A stretch of 61,727 nucleotides of DNA. It comes from DASZMJ01 sp035551935 (GTDB lineage Bacteria; Planctomycetota; Planctomycetia; Isosphaerales; Isosphaeraceae). This document shows positions 24,043 to 33,254 of this stretch, in pieces. A program made the position numbers and the translations under genes. Each line of letters opens with the position of its first letter. Within the stretch, counting starts at the first letter, position 1. The stretch lies in contig DASZMJ010000220.1 of the NCBI GenBank assembly GCA_035551935.1, positions 1 through 61,727 of the forward strand. Reading direction: 5' to 3'. The notes beneath the pieces are model-generated. The model saw only the letters and a list, made by a program, of their open reading frames with translations, was not told where the DNA came from and searched no databases.

Positions 24043-24992
24043 GCGACCATCTCCAGCGAGGGAGCCTGCGCCCGGGACTCGGCCCCGACTCCCGATGGCG
24101 CCAGGTGCCGGAGGGCCCGCAAGGTGAGCACGACCGTGGCGCCGAGCAACAGCGCGCCGTTGACGACGTGCCCGGTCCGCACCAGGGCCTGCGGCGTCGT
24201 GACCGGTCGGGGGATGCCGTCGAACGGCCGGAGCCGCCACCAGGCGACGACCCCGAGCGCGACCTGGAGCGTCACCGCGAGGGCCATCGCCCGCGCCGAG
24301 GGGACGAGTTCGGGGACGATCTTCCTGCGGCGCTCGACCCGCCAGGCGAGCATCGCCGCGTGGCCCCAGACGGCCACGGCGAGCAGGGCGTGGACCCAGA
24401 GGCCGGCCCCGAAGTGTCGGAGCAGGACGCCCGCGACGATCTGGCCATAGACCAGGAGGAGCGTCACCGCCGCCCGCCTCCTCAGGTGTTCCGGGTCGGG
24501 CCGGCGCGCGGCCCCGTCGGCGAGCCAGCCGCGGCCGGTCAGCACGCAGAGCGCCACCATCATCGCGAAGATGAGCTGCGCCGACGCCCCGTGGATCGAG
24601 GCCACGACCGTCGAATTCCACTGGACCCGCTTGCCACCGAGCAACCCTTGCGCGCAGACCACGAGCAGCGCCAGCACGCCCAGCGCCTTGACCCAGCGCC
24701 TCGGGTCGCGGGCCACGAACCAGGCCGCCAGGGCGATCGACACCATGCCCAACGCCGAGCCGAAGAGGCGATGCCGGTGCTCGATGAAGACGCCCCAGCT
24801 CGCCTCCCACATATTATACAAGAACATATTGGTGCCGAACGTCGTCGGCCAGTCATGGACGGCCATCCCGACGCCGTACGTCGTCACTTGGCCGCCGGAG
24901 TAAAGCAGCGGGACGGTGATCGCCGCCGCCGCGATCGCCATCGCGTGCGGGCCTCGGCGGAATCGGGGCTCGGGCTTCGTGTCGCGTTCCAT
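24039..24992 (-). CDS. ctaA: Heme A synthase
   Basis: The 317-residue membrane protein converts heme O to heme A for the oxidase. It shows about eight membrane segments in two related halves. The family's conserved Glu and His residues appear in FIEHRHRLFGSALG, ASIHGASAQL, and in the second half WVHALLAVAVWGHA and VRTGHVVNGALLLG. The ATG at 24992 lies 10 bases after the ctaD stop codon, with no strong ribosome site, so expression may depend on coupling. The segment encoding NMFLYNMW uses several A/T-ending codons unlike the rest of the gene. Confidence 0.9.
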   Translation of the reverse strand: MERDTKPEPRFRRGPHAMAIAAAAITVPLLYSGGQVTTYGVGMAVHDWPTTFGTNMFLYNMWEASWGVFIEHRHRLFGSALGMVSIALAAWFVARDPRRWVKALGVLALLVVCAQGLLGGKRVQWNSTVVASIHGASAQLIFAMMVALCVLTGRGWLADGAARRPDPEHLRRRAAVTLLLVYGQIVAGVLLRHFGAGLWVHALLAVAVWGHAAMLAWRVERRRKIVPELVPSARAMALAVTLQVALGVVAWWRLRPFDGIPRPVTTPQALVRTGHVVNGALLLGATVVLTLRALRHLAPSGVGAESRAQAPSLEMVA

Positions 24993-25002
24993 CGTGTTGT
25001 CG

Positions 25003-26850
25003 TCAGGCCATGACCGGGTCGAGCGGGCCGGCCTCGGGGGGCCGGGGGCGGGTCTGGGGCAGGTAGTCGACCTCGACGCCCGGCACGCTGTATTCGTAGG
25101 CCGCGTGGTAGACCGTCGGGATCGTCGCAAAGTTGTAGTGCGGCGGCGGCGACGTCGTGGCCCACTCCAGCGTATTCGCCTTCCACGGGTTGTCGGGGGC
25201 CTTCGGCCCGACGACGAGGCTCACGAGGAAGTTGTAGGCGAAGATCAGCTGCGAGAGCCCCAGCCCGAAGGCGCACCACGTCATGAACCGGTTCATCCCC
25301 AAGAGCGGCAGGAACAGGTCATATTGCGTGTAGTCGGCGTACCGCCGCGGCTGGCCGTGCAGGCCGACGATGTGCATCAGGAAGAAGGTGCCGTTGAAGA
25401 AGATGAAGGAGAGGAGGAAGTGGATCTTCCCCAGCCGCTCGTCCATCATCCGGCCGAACATCTTCGGGAACCAGTAGTAGATCGCCGCGAAGATCCCGAA
25501 GGTGCTGCCGCCGAAGAGGACGTAGTGGATATGAGCGACGATGAAATACGTGTCGTGGATGTGGATATCGACCGGCGTCGCGGCCATGAATATGCCCGAC
25601 AGTCCGCCGATGATGAACATGGCGACGAACGCCACGGCGTTGAGCATGGCACTGGTGAAGTGGAGGTTGCCCCCCCACATCGTCCCGATCCAGTTGAAGA
25701 CCTTGATGGCCGACGGCAACGCGATCATCATCGTCGAGAGCATGAACGTGGCGCCTAGCGCGGGGTTCATGCCCGACTGGAACATGTGGTGGCCCCAGAC
25801 GATGAAGCCCAAGCCGGCGATCCCGGCGACGGCGAAGACCATCGGCTTGTAGCCGAAGAGCGGCTTGCGGCTGAACGTCGCGATCACGTCGGAGACGAAG
25901 CCCATCGCCGGCAGGATCATGATGTAGACGGCCGGGTGCGAGTAGAACCAGAACATGTGCTGCCAGAGCAGCGCCTGGCCGCCGCCGACGACCGGCGGGC
26001 TGTTCGCCACCGACCAGCCGGCCGGGGCGAAGAAACTGCAGCCGGCGACCCGCTCCAGGAGCTGCATCGCCAGGGCCGAAGTCAGGACCGGCAGGGCGAA
26101 CGCCTGGAGCAAGGCGGTGATGAACAGGGCCCAGACCGTCATCGGCATCCGGAACATCTTCATGCCCGGCGCCCGGAGCATGATGATCGTCGTGATGTAG
26201 TTGATCGAGCCCATCAAGGACGAGATGCCGGCGAAGAGCAGGCCCATGAGCCAGAGCGTCTGCCCCTCGAACGAGCCGGGGGTGGCCCACTTGAAGGCCG
26301 AGAGCGGCACGTAGCTCGTCCAGCCCGCCTCGGGGGAGCCGCCGGGGGCGAAGAAGGAGTACAGGATACAGACCATCGCCGGCGGCATGGCCCAGTACGA
26401 GAACATGTTCAGCCGAGGGAACGCCATGTCCCGGGCGCCGATCATCAAGGGGATCAGGAAGTTGCCGAAGGCGCCGGTCAACAGCGGGATGATCACGAAG
26501 AAGATCATGATCGTCCCGTGCATCGTGAACAGTTTATTATAGTCTTCCGGCGGTAGCCGGTGGCCGTGGGCGGCCCAGACGTTGTGCAGGATCGGGATGT
26601 TCGTCCACGGCCAGGCCATCTGCCAGCGGATGGCCATCGCCAGCAGGCCGCCGAGGACGAAGAAGATCAGGCCGGAGAAGAGGAACTGGATGCCGATGAT
26701 CTTGTGGTCGGTCGAGAAGACGTACCTGAACAGCGGGTTCGTCGGCGCCGGGTGGATGTGGTCCTCGTGGCCATGACCGGCGTCGTGGCCGTGTGCGTCG
26801 GCATGGGGGGGTTGGCCGTGCTGGGGCGTGTCGTGGTGATCGGCGTTCAT
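25003..26850 (-). CDS. ctaD: Cytochrome c oxidase subunit I, A2-type
   Basis: The 615-residue subunit holds the low-spin heme and the heme-CuB site. Twelve core membrane segments are visible. Metal ligands appear in FTMHGTIMIFF, WQHMFWFYSHPAVYI (CuB His and the cross-linked Tyr region), GHHMFQSG and the paired His of FIVAHIHYVLFGG. The helix VI motif is YSHPAVY rather than GHPEVY, so the D-channel Glu is replaced by the Tyr-Ser arrangement of A2-type oxidases. A His-rich N-terminal tail (about residues 4-33) could bind metal. The ATG overlaps the subunit II stop (ATGA). GAGGGGAG lies nine bases upstream. Confidence 0.95.
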   Translation of the reverse strand: MNADHHDTPQHGQPPHADAHGHDAGHGHEDHIHPAPTNPLFRYVFSTDHKIIGIQFLFSGLIFFVLGGLLAMAIRWQMAWPWTNIPILHNVWAAHGHRLPPEDYNKLFTMHGTIMIFFVIIPLLTGAFGNFLIPLMIGARDMAFPRLNMFSYWAMPPAMVCILYSFFAPGGSPEAGWTSYVPLSAFKWATPGSFEGQTLWLMGLLFAGISSLMGSINYITTIIMLRAPGMKMFRMPMTVWALFITALLQAFALPVLTSALAMQLLERVAGCSFFAPAGWSVANSPPVVGGGQALLWQHMFWFYSHPAVYIMILPAMGFVSDVIATFSRKPLFGYKPMVFAVAGIAGLGFIVWGHHMFQSGMNPALGATFMLSTMMIALPSAIKVFNWIGTMWGGNLHFTSAMLNAVAFVAMFIIGGLSGIFMAATPVDIHIHDTYFIVAHIHYVLFGGSTFGIFAAIYYWFPKMFGRMMDERLGKIHFLLSFIFFNGTFFLMHIVGLHGQPRRYADYTQYDLFLPLLGMNRFMTWCAFGLGLSQLIFAYNFLVSLVVGPKAPDNPWKANTLEWATTSPPPHYNFATIPTVYHAAYEYSVPGVEVDYLPQTRPRPPEAGPLDPVMA

Positions 26851-27683
26851 CGGGCGGGGCTCCCCTCGAGGGCCGAGGCGACCTGATTGCCGCCCGCCTT
26901 GGGGGCGGTGGCGGCCTTGAGCTGGCTGCGGTTCTGTTCGGCGAGGGCGGCGGTCATCCAGTCATCGAACTCGCGCTGGCTCTTGTGGACGACGACCAGA
27001 GCCCGCATCTTGTAGTGGCCCCAGCCGCAGAGCTCGGCGCAGGTGAGCTCGTACGTGCGGGGCTCGTCGGCGTCGAACCAGACAGGGATCTCCAGGCCCG
27101 GCACGGCGTCCTGCTTGATCCGCATCTCGGGGATGAAGAACGAGTGGAGCACGTCCTGCGACTTGAGCGTGATCTTCGCCGGCGCGTCCTTCACGATGTG
27201 CAGCTCGTTGACGGCGAAGAGGTCGTCGGGCGTGTGCAGGCGGCCGTCGGGGCCGGGGTAGCGGATCTTCCACTGGAACTGCCGCGCCGTCACCTCGGCG
27301 ATCGGCTGGACCTTGGGCATCTGCGAGCGGAACTTGATGCTGGCCCACGTCCCCATCTGATACAGGGCGATGAAGATCAGGATCGCCGACGGGATGATCG
27401 TCCAGACGACCTCGAGCCGCTGGCTGCCGTGGAAATACACGGCGCGGCGGCCGGGGGCCTCGGCGTACTTCCAGGCGGCCCAGCAGAGCGCGACCTGGGT
27501 GGCGACGAAGACGACGCCGGTGATCCAGAAGACGATGAGGAAGAGGTGGTCGACCTGGCGTCCCATCGTCGAGACGTTCTTCGGCAGCCACCAGCCGCTG
27601 CTCGCGCCGAACAGCGGGCCGTAGAGGCTGGCGCCGAGGCTGAAGAGGAAGGCCAGGAGGAACAACAGGCTCCAGTTTCGCAC
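26847..27683 (-). CDS. ctaC: Cytochrome c oxidase subunit II with CuA site
   Basis: The 278-residue subunit receives electrons from cytochrome c. An N-terminal hydrophobic segment acts as signal or anchor, and two further membrane spans are at about 45-68 and 92-110. The CuA ligands are complete: H180 in DVLHSFF and C215, E217, C219, H223 and M226 in CAELCGWGHYKM. Aromatic residues before the domain (RQFQWKIRYPG) form the usual electron-entry patch. There is no fused cytochrome c domain; the separate diheme lipoprotein encoded just upstream (129 bases) may serve instead. The stop overlaps the start of ctaD. Confidence 0.95.
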   Translation of the reverse strand: MRNWSLLFLLAFLFSLGASLYGPLFGASSGWWLPKNVSTMGRQVDHLFLIVFWITGVVFVATQVALCWAAWKYAEAPGRRAVYFHGSQRLEVVWTIIPSAILIFIALYQMGTWASIKFRSQMPKVQPIAEVTARQFQWKIRYPGPDGRLHTPDDLFAVNELHIVKDAPAKITLKSQDVLHSFFIPEMRIKQDAVPGLEIPVWFDADEPRTYELTCAELCGWGHYKMRALVVVHKSQREFDDWMTAALAEQNRSQLKAATAPKAGGNQVASALEGSPAR

Positions 27684-27762
27684 GAGCGGAGCTCCCTGGG
27701 ACGGGCCCCGGCCCGCCCGCGTCGGGGGCGCTGGGCCCGGCGTCTGGGCGGAGTTGGGTCGC

Positions 27763-27808
27763 GGTCGGTCGGTCGTTTACTCAGTCGGTCGTTGATCTCG
27801 GTCGGTCG
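27763..27808. repeat. Short GGTCGGTCG direct repeats between the cytochrome c and ctaC genes
   Basis: Three clusters of the GGTCGGTCG type occur within 46 bases, interrupted by TTTACTCA and TTGATCTC. They lie in the 129-base gap of the oxidase operon. They could be slippage products or binding sites; nothing in the sequence decides. Confidence 0.45.
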
Positions 27809-27812
27809 CCGG

Positions 27813-29174
27813 CTAGCGTTGGGCCACGGGCTTGGGGGCGGACGGGGCCGGCGTGGGGCTCGTCGGCGTGACGAGGCCCGGCGGGGCCTTGCGGAGCAGG
27901 TCGGGATCGTCGGGCAGGGTCAGCACGAAATTGACGAGGTCCCAGATCTGCTCGGGGGGCAGGTCGTGCGCCGGCATCTTCGCGCCGTTGATCCCCTTGC
28001 GGATGCGCCAGAAGATGTCGATGGGCCGTCGGCCCCCCTTATAAACCCCGCGGTTGAGGTTGGCCGGGCGGATCGGCTGCTTCCAGTCGTCGAGCGAGTT
28101 CTCCCAGTCCTTCTTGAACTTCTCCTCGAACGACTTGCGCTCCTGCTCGATCGCCTCGCGGCGGTCCGACCCGGTCTTCTCGGCCAGCGGGGAGCGCTCG
28201 AGATACTCCTCGAACTGCTCCTCGGTGACGAGCTTGACCCGTTCGTCGATCGGCCGGGGGGCGAGCTCGAAGATGATGCGGTTGGAGATCTCGGGTCGGA
28301 CGAAGCTGCCGCCGTCCCCCTGGGCGAGGGTGCCGTGGCAGTCCTTGCAATCCTGCTTGAGGAAGAGTTCGCGGCCCCGCAGGACGCTCGCGCGGAAGCC
28401 GTCGATGTCCGGCGTCGGCGACCGGGGGATGGGCGGGTCGACGACCTGCTCGCGGGCCGTCGTCCAGCTCGTGAGGACAGCCTGCGTCTCCTCCTTGATG
28501 ATGTCGGCGGAGAGGGCCTCGGTGTCCGACTCCTCGGCGCCGGCGACGGCGTTGAGCAGCCGGCGCTCGACCTCGCCGCGCATGCTGAGGAACATAACGT
28601 AGTCGAGCACCTGCTCGATCTCGTCGCGGCTCATCTGGGTCGCGAAGGCGGGCATCGACGAGTTGTCGATCCCCTGGAGGATCGTCTTGCGGAGGTCGGC
28701 GCGGGTCGGCTTCTGGCCGGCGGCGGTCGAGGTGAACTTGAAGACGCCGGGCCGGTAGTCGCGCGGGTGGGGCCAGAGCCACTCGGACGTCGGGCCGTTG
28801 CCGTCGCCCGAGACGCCGTGGCAGTGCAGGCAGTGCCGGCGGTAGAGGGCGTATCCCCCCTCGATCGGCTGCTTGGTGTCCCGGTCGATGATCGGCACGA
28901 TTTGCGGGTTGTTCGGGTCGCCCTTGCGGACGGTGTTGGCCAGGAAGACGCCGCCCATGAGCAGGTCGGTCCCCTCGGGCACCCTCAGGTCGCGCGGCGA
29001 GGGGCCGAAGGTCTCGTCGAGGACCTTGGCGACCTGCTCGCGGAAGGCCGGCTTGACCTTAAGCTCGTCGGCGAGCGTGGTATTCCGGACGTAGGCGGTG
29101 GGACCGGAGTTGTCGGCGCAACCGGCCAGCGCCAGTGCACCGCAGATCAAGGCCGAGCGGAACCGCGGTGTCAC
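27813..29174 (-). CDS. Diheme c-type cytochrome lipoprotein, first gene of the oxidase operon
   Basis: The 453-residue protein has a lipobox (LALAGC, lipid Cys at residue 19) and two cytochrome c domains. Heme motifs are CLHCH (C115, C118, H119) and CKDCH (C276, C279, H280). Met ligand candidates follow in NSSMPAF and GAKMPAHDLP. A charged helical linker (about 330-375) separates parts of the second domain. Placed first in the oxidase operon, it is the likely electron donor to the CuA site, tethered to the membrane. The GTG start at 29174 has GGGGAGGA about seven bases upstream. A Pro/Thr/Ala tail ends the protein. Confidence 0.88.
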   Translation of the reverse strand: MTPRFRSALICGALALAGCADNSGPTAYVRNTTLADELKVKPAFREQVAKVLDETFGPSPRDLRVPEGTDLLMGGVFLANTVRKGDPNNPQIVPIIDRDTKQPIEGGYALYRRHCLHCHGVSGDGNGPTSEWLWPHPRDYRPGVFKFTSTAAGQKPTRADLRKTILQGIDNSSMPAFATQMSRDEIEQVLDYVMFLSMRGEVERRLLNAVAGAEESDTEALSADIIKEETQAVLTSWTTAREQVVDPPIPRSPTPDIDGFRASVLRGRELFLKQDCKDCHGTLAQGDGGSFVRPEISNRIIFELAPRPIDERVKLVTEEQFEEYLERSPLAEKTGSDRREAIEQERKSFEEKFKKDWENSLDDWKQPIRPANLNRGVYKGGRRPIDIFWRIRKGINGAKMPAHDLPPEQIWDLVNFVLTLPDDPDLLRKAPPGLVTPTSPTPAPSAPKPVAQR

Positions 29175-29527
29175 GCGCCCATCCTCCCCCAGCGCGGGTA
29201 TTTCGACCGATCGTTGCTCACAGGCGGCCCGGCCCGACATTTGCGGCGGTGCCGGCCGGGTCGGGCCGAGAGGCCGTTGCCCCGCAGCGGATCAGGTCGA
29301 GCGGAAGTCGGAGTCGATCGGGGTCGTCATTGTCGAGGGGGGGCACCTCCCCGTCAAGACCCTGGCCCCGCCCATCATGTGGGTATCGTAGCCGCCCCGC
29401 GCGCGCCCCACAAGGGACCGCGCCATTTCGTCCGTTTCGGCGATTTCGGAAAGAATGACACGGGCACCGCGCCGGGCCCTCGGATTGGTTCAAGCCGTCG
29501 GACGGGCGTCGCCGATCGATCTCCGAC
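29175..29527. other. Non-coding 353-base divergent region upstream of the oxidase operon
   Basis: No gene is supported. It must hold the promoter of the oxidase operon (minus strand), but I could not find a convincing -35/-10 pair. A G-tract and C-tract pair near 29335-29360 could form a weak hairpin. Confidence 0.4.
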
Positions 29528-30352
29528 GTGCGAACCCCCAGAACATCCCTGGTCCCATCCCGACCGACGCGGCGACGCTCCCGGTTCGGCTATGACCACC
29601 GCTGGTGGGGCGTACCCGAGTCGCCTCGGCCGGGCCCGCTCTCGTACTGGGAACAGACGCGCAGGCCCCTGCCCTGCCTGGCGTTCGTGGCGCCCTTCTT
29701 GCTCACGTACGAGCTCGGGGTCCGCTGGCTGGCGGGCCCCTCCGGGGCGACCTTACGAACCGGCGCCGACGCGTGGGTCCGGCAAGGGCTGGCGACCCTG
29801 GGGATGACCGACCAGTGGCTGCCGCCGCTGGCTCTGGCCGTGATCCTGCTGGCCTGGCAGGCGCTCGACCCGCGCTCCTGGCGGTTCCGGCCGTCGTGCC
29901 TGCTGGGCATGGCGGTCGAGAGCGCGGTCCTGGCCGTCGGCCTCGTCGGCCTGAGCAAGCTCGTCGACCTCGGCTTCGCCCGGCTGGGGCCCCCCGCGGC
30001 CCTGGAGACCGGTCCGTCGCGCTCGGTGTTGCTCGGCTTCCTCGGCGCGGGGGTGTATGAAGAAGCGCTCTTCCGCCTGCTCCTGATCCCGGTCCTTCTC
30101 GGGGTGTTGCGGCTGTTGCACACGCCCGCGGTGCTGGCCCAGACCCTGGCCGTGACCGGCTCGGCGCTGGTCTTCTCGATCGCGCACCACGCCGGGGCTC
30201 CCGGCGAGGCATTCACCTGGTTCGCGTTCATCTTCCGATGGTCCGCGGGGGTGTATTTCGCCTGGGTCTTCGTCGCCCGCGGCTTCGGCGTCGCCGTCGG
30301 CACGCATGCTGCGTACGATATCCTCGTCGGCTGGATCGGCTGGCACCTCTGA
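29528..30352 (+). CDS. CPBP family intramembrane metalloprotease
   Basis: The protein of up to 274 residues has about six membrane segments and the CPBP (Abi/Rce1-like) motifs. EExxxR is at E178-E179...R183 in YEEALFR, FSIAHHAG supplies metal-binding His, and THAAYDIL is the final motif. Such proteases process membrane or prenylated substrates. The start is uncertain: the only in-frame start codon found before the first membrane segment is GTG at 29528, without a good ribosome site, and the first 30 residues look unlike a real N-terminus. The phosphoesterase gene follows after 26 bases and is probably co-transcribed. Confidence 0.75.
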   Translation: MRTPRTSLVPSRPTRRRSRFGYDHRWWGVPESPRPGPLSYWEQTRRPLPCLAFVAPFLLTYELGVRWLAGPSGATLRTGADAWVRQGLATLGMTDQWLPPLALAVILLAWQALDPRSWRFRPSCLLGMAVESAVLAVGLVGLSKLVDLGFARLGPPAALETGPSRSVLLGFLGAGVYEEALFRLLLIPVLLGVLRLLHTPAVLAQTLAVTGSALVFSIAHHAGAPGEAFTWFAFIFRWSAGVYFAWVFVARGFGVAVGTHAAYDILVGWIGWHL

Positions 30353-30378
30353 TCGGTGATCTTTGTCGAGGGCGGCGC

Positions 30379-31302
30379 GTGCGGATCGTCCACCTGTCCG
30401 ACATCCACATCTGGCGCTATGCCTACAATCCGGCCCGGCTCTTCAGCAAGCGGGCGGTTGGGATCGTCTCGCTGCTGGCGGGCCGCGCGCGGCGGTTCCG
30501 GCTCGAGCGGCTGGAGGCGGTCGTCGAGCGGGTCCTGAGCCTCGCGCCGGACCACGTCCTGATCACCGGCGACCTGACGACCACCGCCCTGCCCGCCGAG
30601 TTCCAGCAGGCACGCGCGGCCTTGGCCGAACTGCTCGCCGACCCCGCCCGCGCCACTGTGATCCCCGGCAATCACGACCGCTATACGAGTGGCTCGGTCC
30701 GTCGCCAGACGTTCGAGGCCACCTTCGGCGCCTTCGCGCCGGGGCCTTATCCCTGGCTCCGCCGGCTCGACGAGTCGACGGTGATCCTCGGCCTCGATCC
30801 GACCCGCTCGCACCTCTCGGCGACGGGCCTGCTCCCGCCGGCCCAGCTCGCGCGGGCACGTGACTTGATCGCCGACCCGGCGTCGCGGCCGAGGCGGCTG
30901 ATCGTCGCCTGCCATTACCCGGTCGCGGCGCCGCCGACGTATGAGCGGGAGCTCTCGAAGAAGCGGCTCAGAAACGCCCCGGCCGTCCGCGACTGGCTGG
31001 CCGGGGTCGGGACGCACTTGTACTGCTGCGGCCACGTCCACGCCGCATGGGCCTTCACGCCGCCGAGCTTGCCCGAGCAGCTCTGCCTGAACTCCGGCGC
31101 CCCGCTGCTCCGCGACAAGACCGGACTCCGCCCGCCCGGCTTTCTCGAGATCGACCTCGACGGCCCCGCCGTCCGCGTCCGGCACCACGCCTGGACGCTC
31201 GGGCTCGAGTGGTCGGTCGCGCCGCTGGCCGACGTCCCCCACTTCTTCGAACCGGCGGTCGCCGCCGAGGTCGTCGAGGACTCGGGCGCCGAAACGCTCT
31301 GA
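30379..31302 (+). CDS. Calcineurin-like metallophosphoesterase
   Basis: The 307-residue protein contains all five metallophosphoesterase blocks: DIH (D8, H10), GDLTT, GNHDRY, the ACHYPV block and GHVH. These bind two metal ions, often Mn or Fe, and hydrolyse phosphodiesters or monoesters. The arrangement resembles the cAMP-phosphodiesterase (CpdA/Icc) branch, although the substrate cannot be read from sequence. The GTG at 30379 is chosen because GAGGGCGG lies a few bases upstream and the protein then begins directly with RIVHLSDIH. It is convergent with the atp operon; 19 bases separate the two stop codons. Confidence 0.85.
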   Translation: MRIVHLSDIHIWRYAYNPARLFSKRAVGIVSLLAGRARRFRLERLEAVVERVLSLAPDHVLITGDLTTTALPAEFQQARAALAELLADPARATVIPGNHDRYTSGSVRRQTFEATFGAFAPGPYPWLRRLDESTVILGLDPTRSHLSATGLLPPAQLARARDLIADPASRPRRLIVACHYPVAAPPTYERELSKKRLRNAPAVRDWLAGVGTHLYCCGHVHAAWAFTPPSLPEQLCLNSGAPLLRDKTGLRPPGFLEIDLDGPAVRVRHHAWTLGLEWSVAPLADVPHFFEPAVAAEVVEDSGAETL

Positions 31303-31321
31303 CGCTTTCGGGCGCGGCCCG

Positions 31322-31735
31322 TCAGACCCGGGCCTCGGCGATCCGGATCTGCGCGCGGGCGCGGTCGACGGCGCGGGTCTTCTCGTCGACCTCGGCCTCG
31401 GTGACGGCCCGTCGCTCCTGCGCCTGCCGGAGCTCGTCGGCGGCGGCCTGGGCGTCGATCCGTTCGGCCGGGATGGCGCGATGGGTCAGGACGGTGACGA
31501 CGTCGTCGCGCACCTGGGCGAAGCCGCCTTCGACGAAATAGCTCCGGGTCGTGCCCTGCGCCTCGGTCCGCAACTCGCCGTAGCCGAGCCGCCCGATCAA
31601 GGGGGCCCGGCCCGGCAAGACGCCCAGCTCGCCGTCGTAGAGCGGCAGGGCGACGAAGTCGACCTCCTGGTCGAACAGCGTCGTCTCCGGCGTGACGACG
31701 ACGCAATGGAGCTGGCTGGTCCCGGCGTGGCTCAT
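31322..31735 (-). CDS. atpC: ATP synthase F1 subunit epsilon
   Basis: The 137-residue subunit has the N-terminal beta-sandwich (HCVVVTPETTLFDQEVDFVALPLYDGELGVLPGRAPLIGRLG) and the C-terminal helical hairpin, here rich in Ala, Glu and Arg. It belongs to the central stalk and can inhibit ATP hydrolysis. It is the last gene of the atp operon, 23 bases after atpD, with GAGGGGG upstream of the ATG. The length is normal for the family. Confidence 0.95.
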   Translation of the reverse strand: MSHAGTSQLHCVVVTPETTLFDQEVDFVALPLYDGELGVLPGRAPLIGRLGYGELRTEAQGTTRSYFVEGGFAQVRDDVVTVLTHRAIPAERIDAQAAADELRQAQERRAVTEAEVDEKTRAVDRARAQIRIAEARV

Positions 31736-31758
31736 CGCGGACGTTCCCCCTCGATCGT

Positions 31759-33195
31759 TCAGCGCGCCATCTTCTTGGCCTGCTCTTCCGCCTGCTCGAT
31801 GACGCCGACGTAGAGGAAGGCGCCCTCGGGGAGGTGGTCCCATTTGCCGTCGCAGATCTCCTTGAACGACCGGATCGTCTCGGCGATGGGGGTGTACTGG
31901 CCCTCCTTGCCGGTGAAGACCTCGGCGACGATGAACGGCTGCGACAGGAACCGCTCGATGCGTCGGGCGCGGTGGACGACGATCTTGTCCTCCTCGGAGA
32001 GCTCGTCGACGCCGAGGATGGCGATGATGTCGCGGAGCTCCTTGTAGCGCTGGAGGATCTTCTGGACGCGGAAGGCGACGTCGTAGTGCTCCTGGCCGAC
32101 GTACTGCGGGTCGAGGATTCGCGACGTCGAGCCGAGCGGGTCCACGGCCGGATAGATCCCCTTCTCGGAGATCGACCGCGCCAGCACGATGAAGGCGTCG
32201 AGGAAGCCGAAGGTCGTCGCCGGGGCCGGGTCGGTCAGGTCGTCGGCCGGGACGTAGACGGCCTGCACCGACGTGATGGCGCCGTTATTGGTCGAGGTGA
32301 TCCGCTCTTGCAAGGCACCCATCTCGGTGGCCAGGGTCGGCTGGTAGCCGACGTTCGACGGCATCCGCCCGAGCAGGGCCGAGACCTCCGAGCCGGCCTG
32401 GCTGAACCGGAAGATGTTGTCGATGAACAGGAGCGTGTCGGCCCCGGTCGAGTCGCGGAACCACTCGGGGTTGGTGAGGGCCGACAGGGCCACGCGGAGC
32501 CGGGCGCCGGGGGGCTCGTTCATCTGGCCGAAGAACATCACCGTGCTGTCGATGACGCTCTTGCCGGACGACCCGATCTTGGTCTCCTGCATCTCGAGCC
32601 ATAGGTCGTTCCCTTCGCGCGTCCGCTCGCCGACCCCGGCGAAGACGGAGAAGCCGCTGTGGACCTTGGCGATGCGGGCAATCAGCTCCTGGAGGATGAC
32701 GGTCTTGCCCAGGCCCGCGCCGCCGAACAGGCCGATCTTGCCGCCGCGGACGAACGGCGTGAGCAGGTCGACGACCTTGATGCCCGTCTCGAACAGCTCG
32801 GTCTTCGGCGAGAGGTTATCGAAGGCCGGCGGCTCGCGATGGATCGGCCACCACTCGGGGGCATGGACCGCGCCTCGGCCGTCGATCGGCTGGCCGAGCA
32901 GGTTGAAGACGCGGCCGAGCGTCTCCTTGCCGACCGGGACGCTGACCGGCGCCCCGGTGTCCTCGACGGGCATGCCGCGCACCAGGCCGTCGGTCGAGCC
33001 GAGGGCCACGCACCGCACGCGGTTGCCGCCGAGATGCTGCTGCACCTCGCCCACGAGGTCGATCTTGACCCCCTTCTCCATCCCCTCGACCTTCAAGGCA
33101 TGATAGATCTCGGGCAGGTGCCCCTCGTCGAACTCGGCGTCGAACGTCGAGCCGATCACCTGGGCGATCCTGCCGGTCGTGGTCGCGGTAGCCAT
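31759..33195 (-). CDS. atpD: ATP synthase F1 subunit beta
   Basis: The 478-residue catalytic subunit has the P-loop GGAGLGKT (158-165, Leu where Val is usual) and the catalytic Glu E190 in GVGERTREGND. It also has the DELSEED loop, present as DELSEED, which couples rotation to catalysis. The ATG at 33195 gives the standard N-terminus (MATATTTGRIAQVIGSTFDAEF). Length and order of blocks are normal. It lies 59 bases after atpG. Confidence 0.97.
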   Translation of the reverse strand: MATATTTGRIAQVIGSTFDAEFDEGHLPEIYHALKVEGMEKGVKIDLVGEVQQHLGGNRVRCVALGSTDGLVRGMPVEDTGAPVSVPVGKETLGRVFNLLGQPIDGRGAVHAPEWWPIHREPPAFDNLSPKTELFETGIKVVDLLTPFVRGGKIGLFGGAGLGKTVILQELIARIAKVHSGFSVFAGVGERTREGNDLWLEMQETKIGSSGKSVIDSTVMFFGQMNEPPGARLRVALSALTNPEWFRDSTGADTLLFIDNIFRFSQAGSEVSALLGRMPSNVGYQPTLATEMGALQERITSTNNGAITSVQAVYVPADDLTDPAPATTFGFLDAFIVLARSISEKGIYPAVDPLGSTSRILDPQYVGQEHYDVAFRVQKILQRYKELRDIIAILGVDELSEEDKIVVHRARRIERFLSQPFIVAEVFTGKEGQYTPIAETIRSFKEICDGKWDHLPEGAFLYVGVIEQAEEQAKKMAR

Positions 33196-33254
33196 CGTCG
33201 AGATTCCTCGTGTGTCGGAGGGCGTTTGCCGGGGTCGAAGGGACGACGGCCGGA

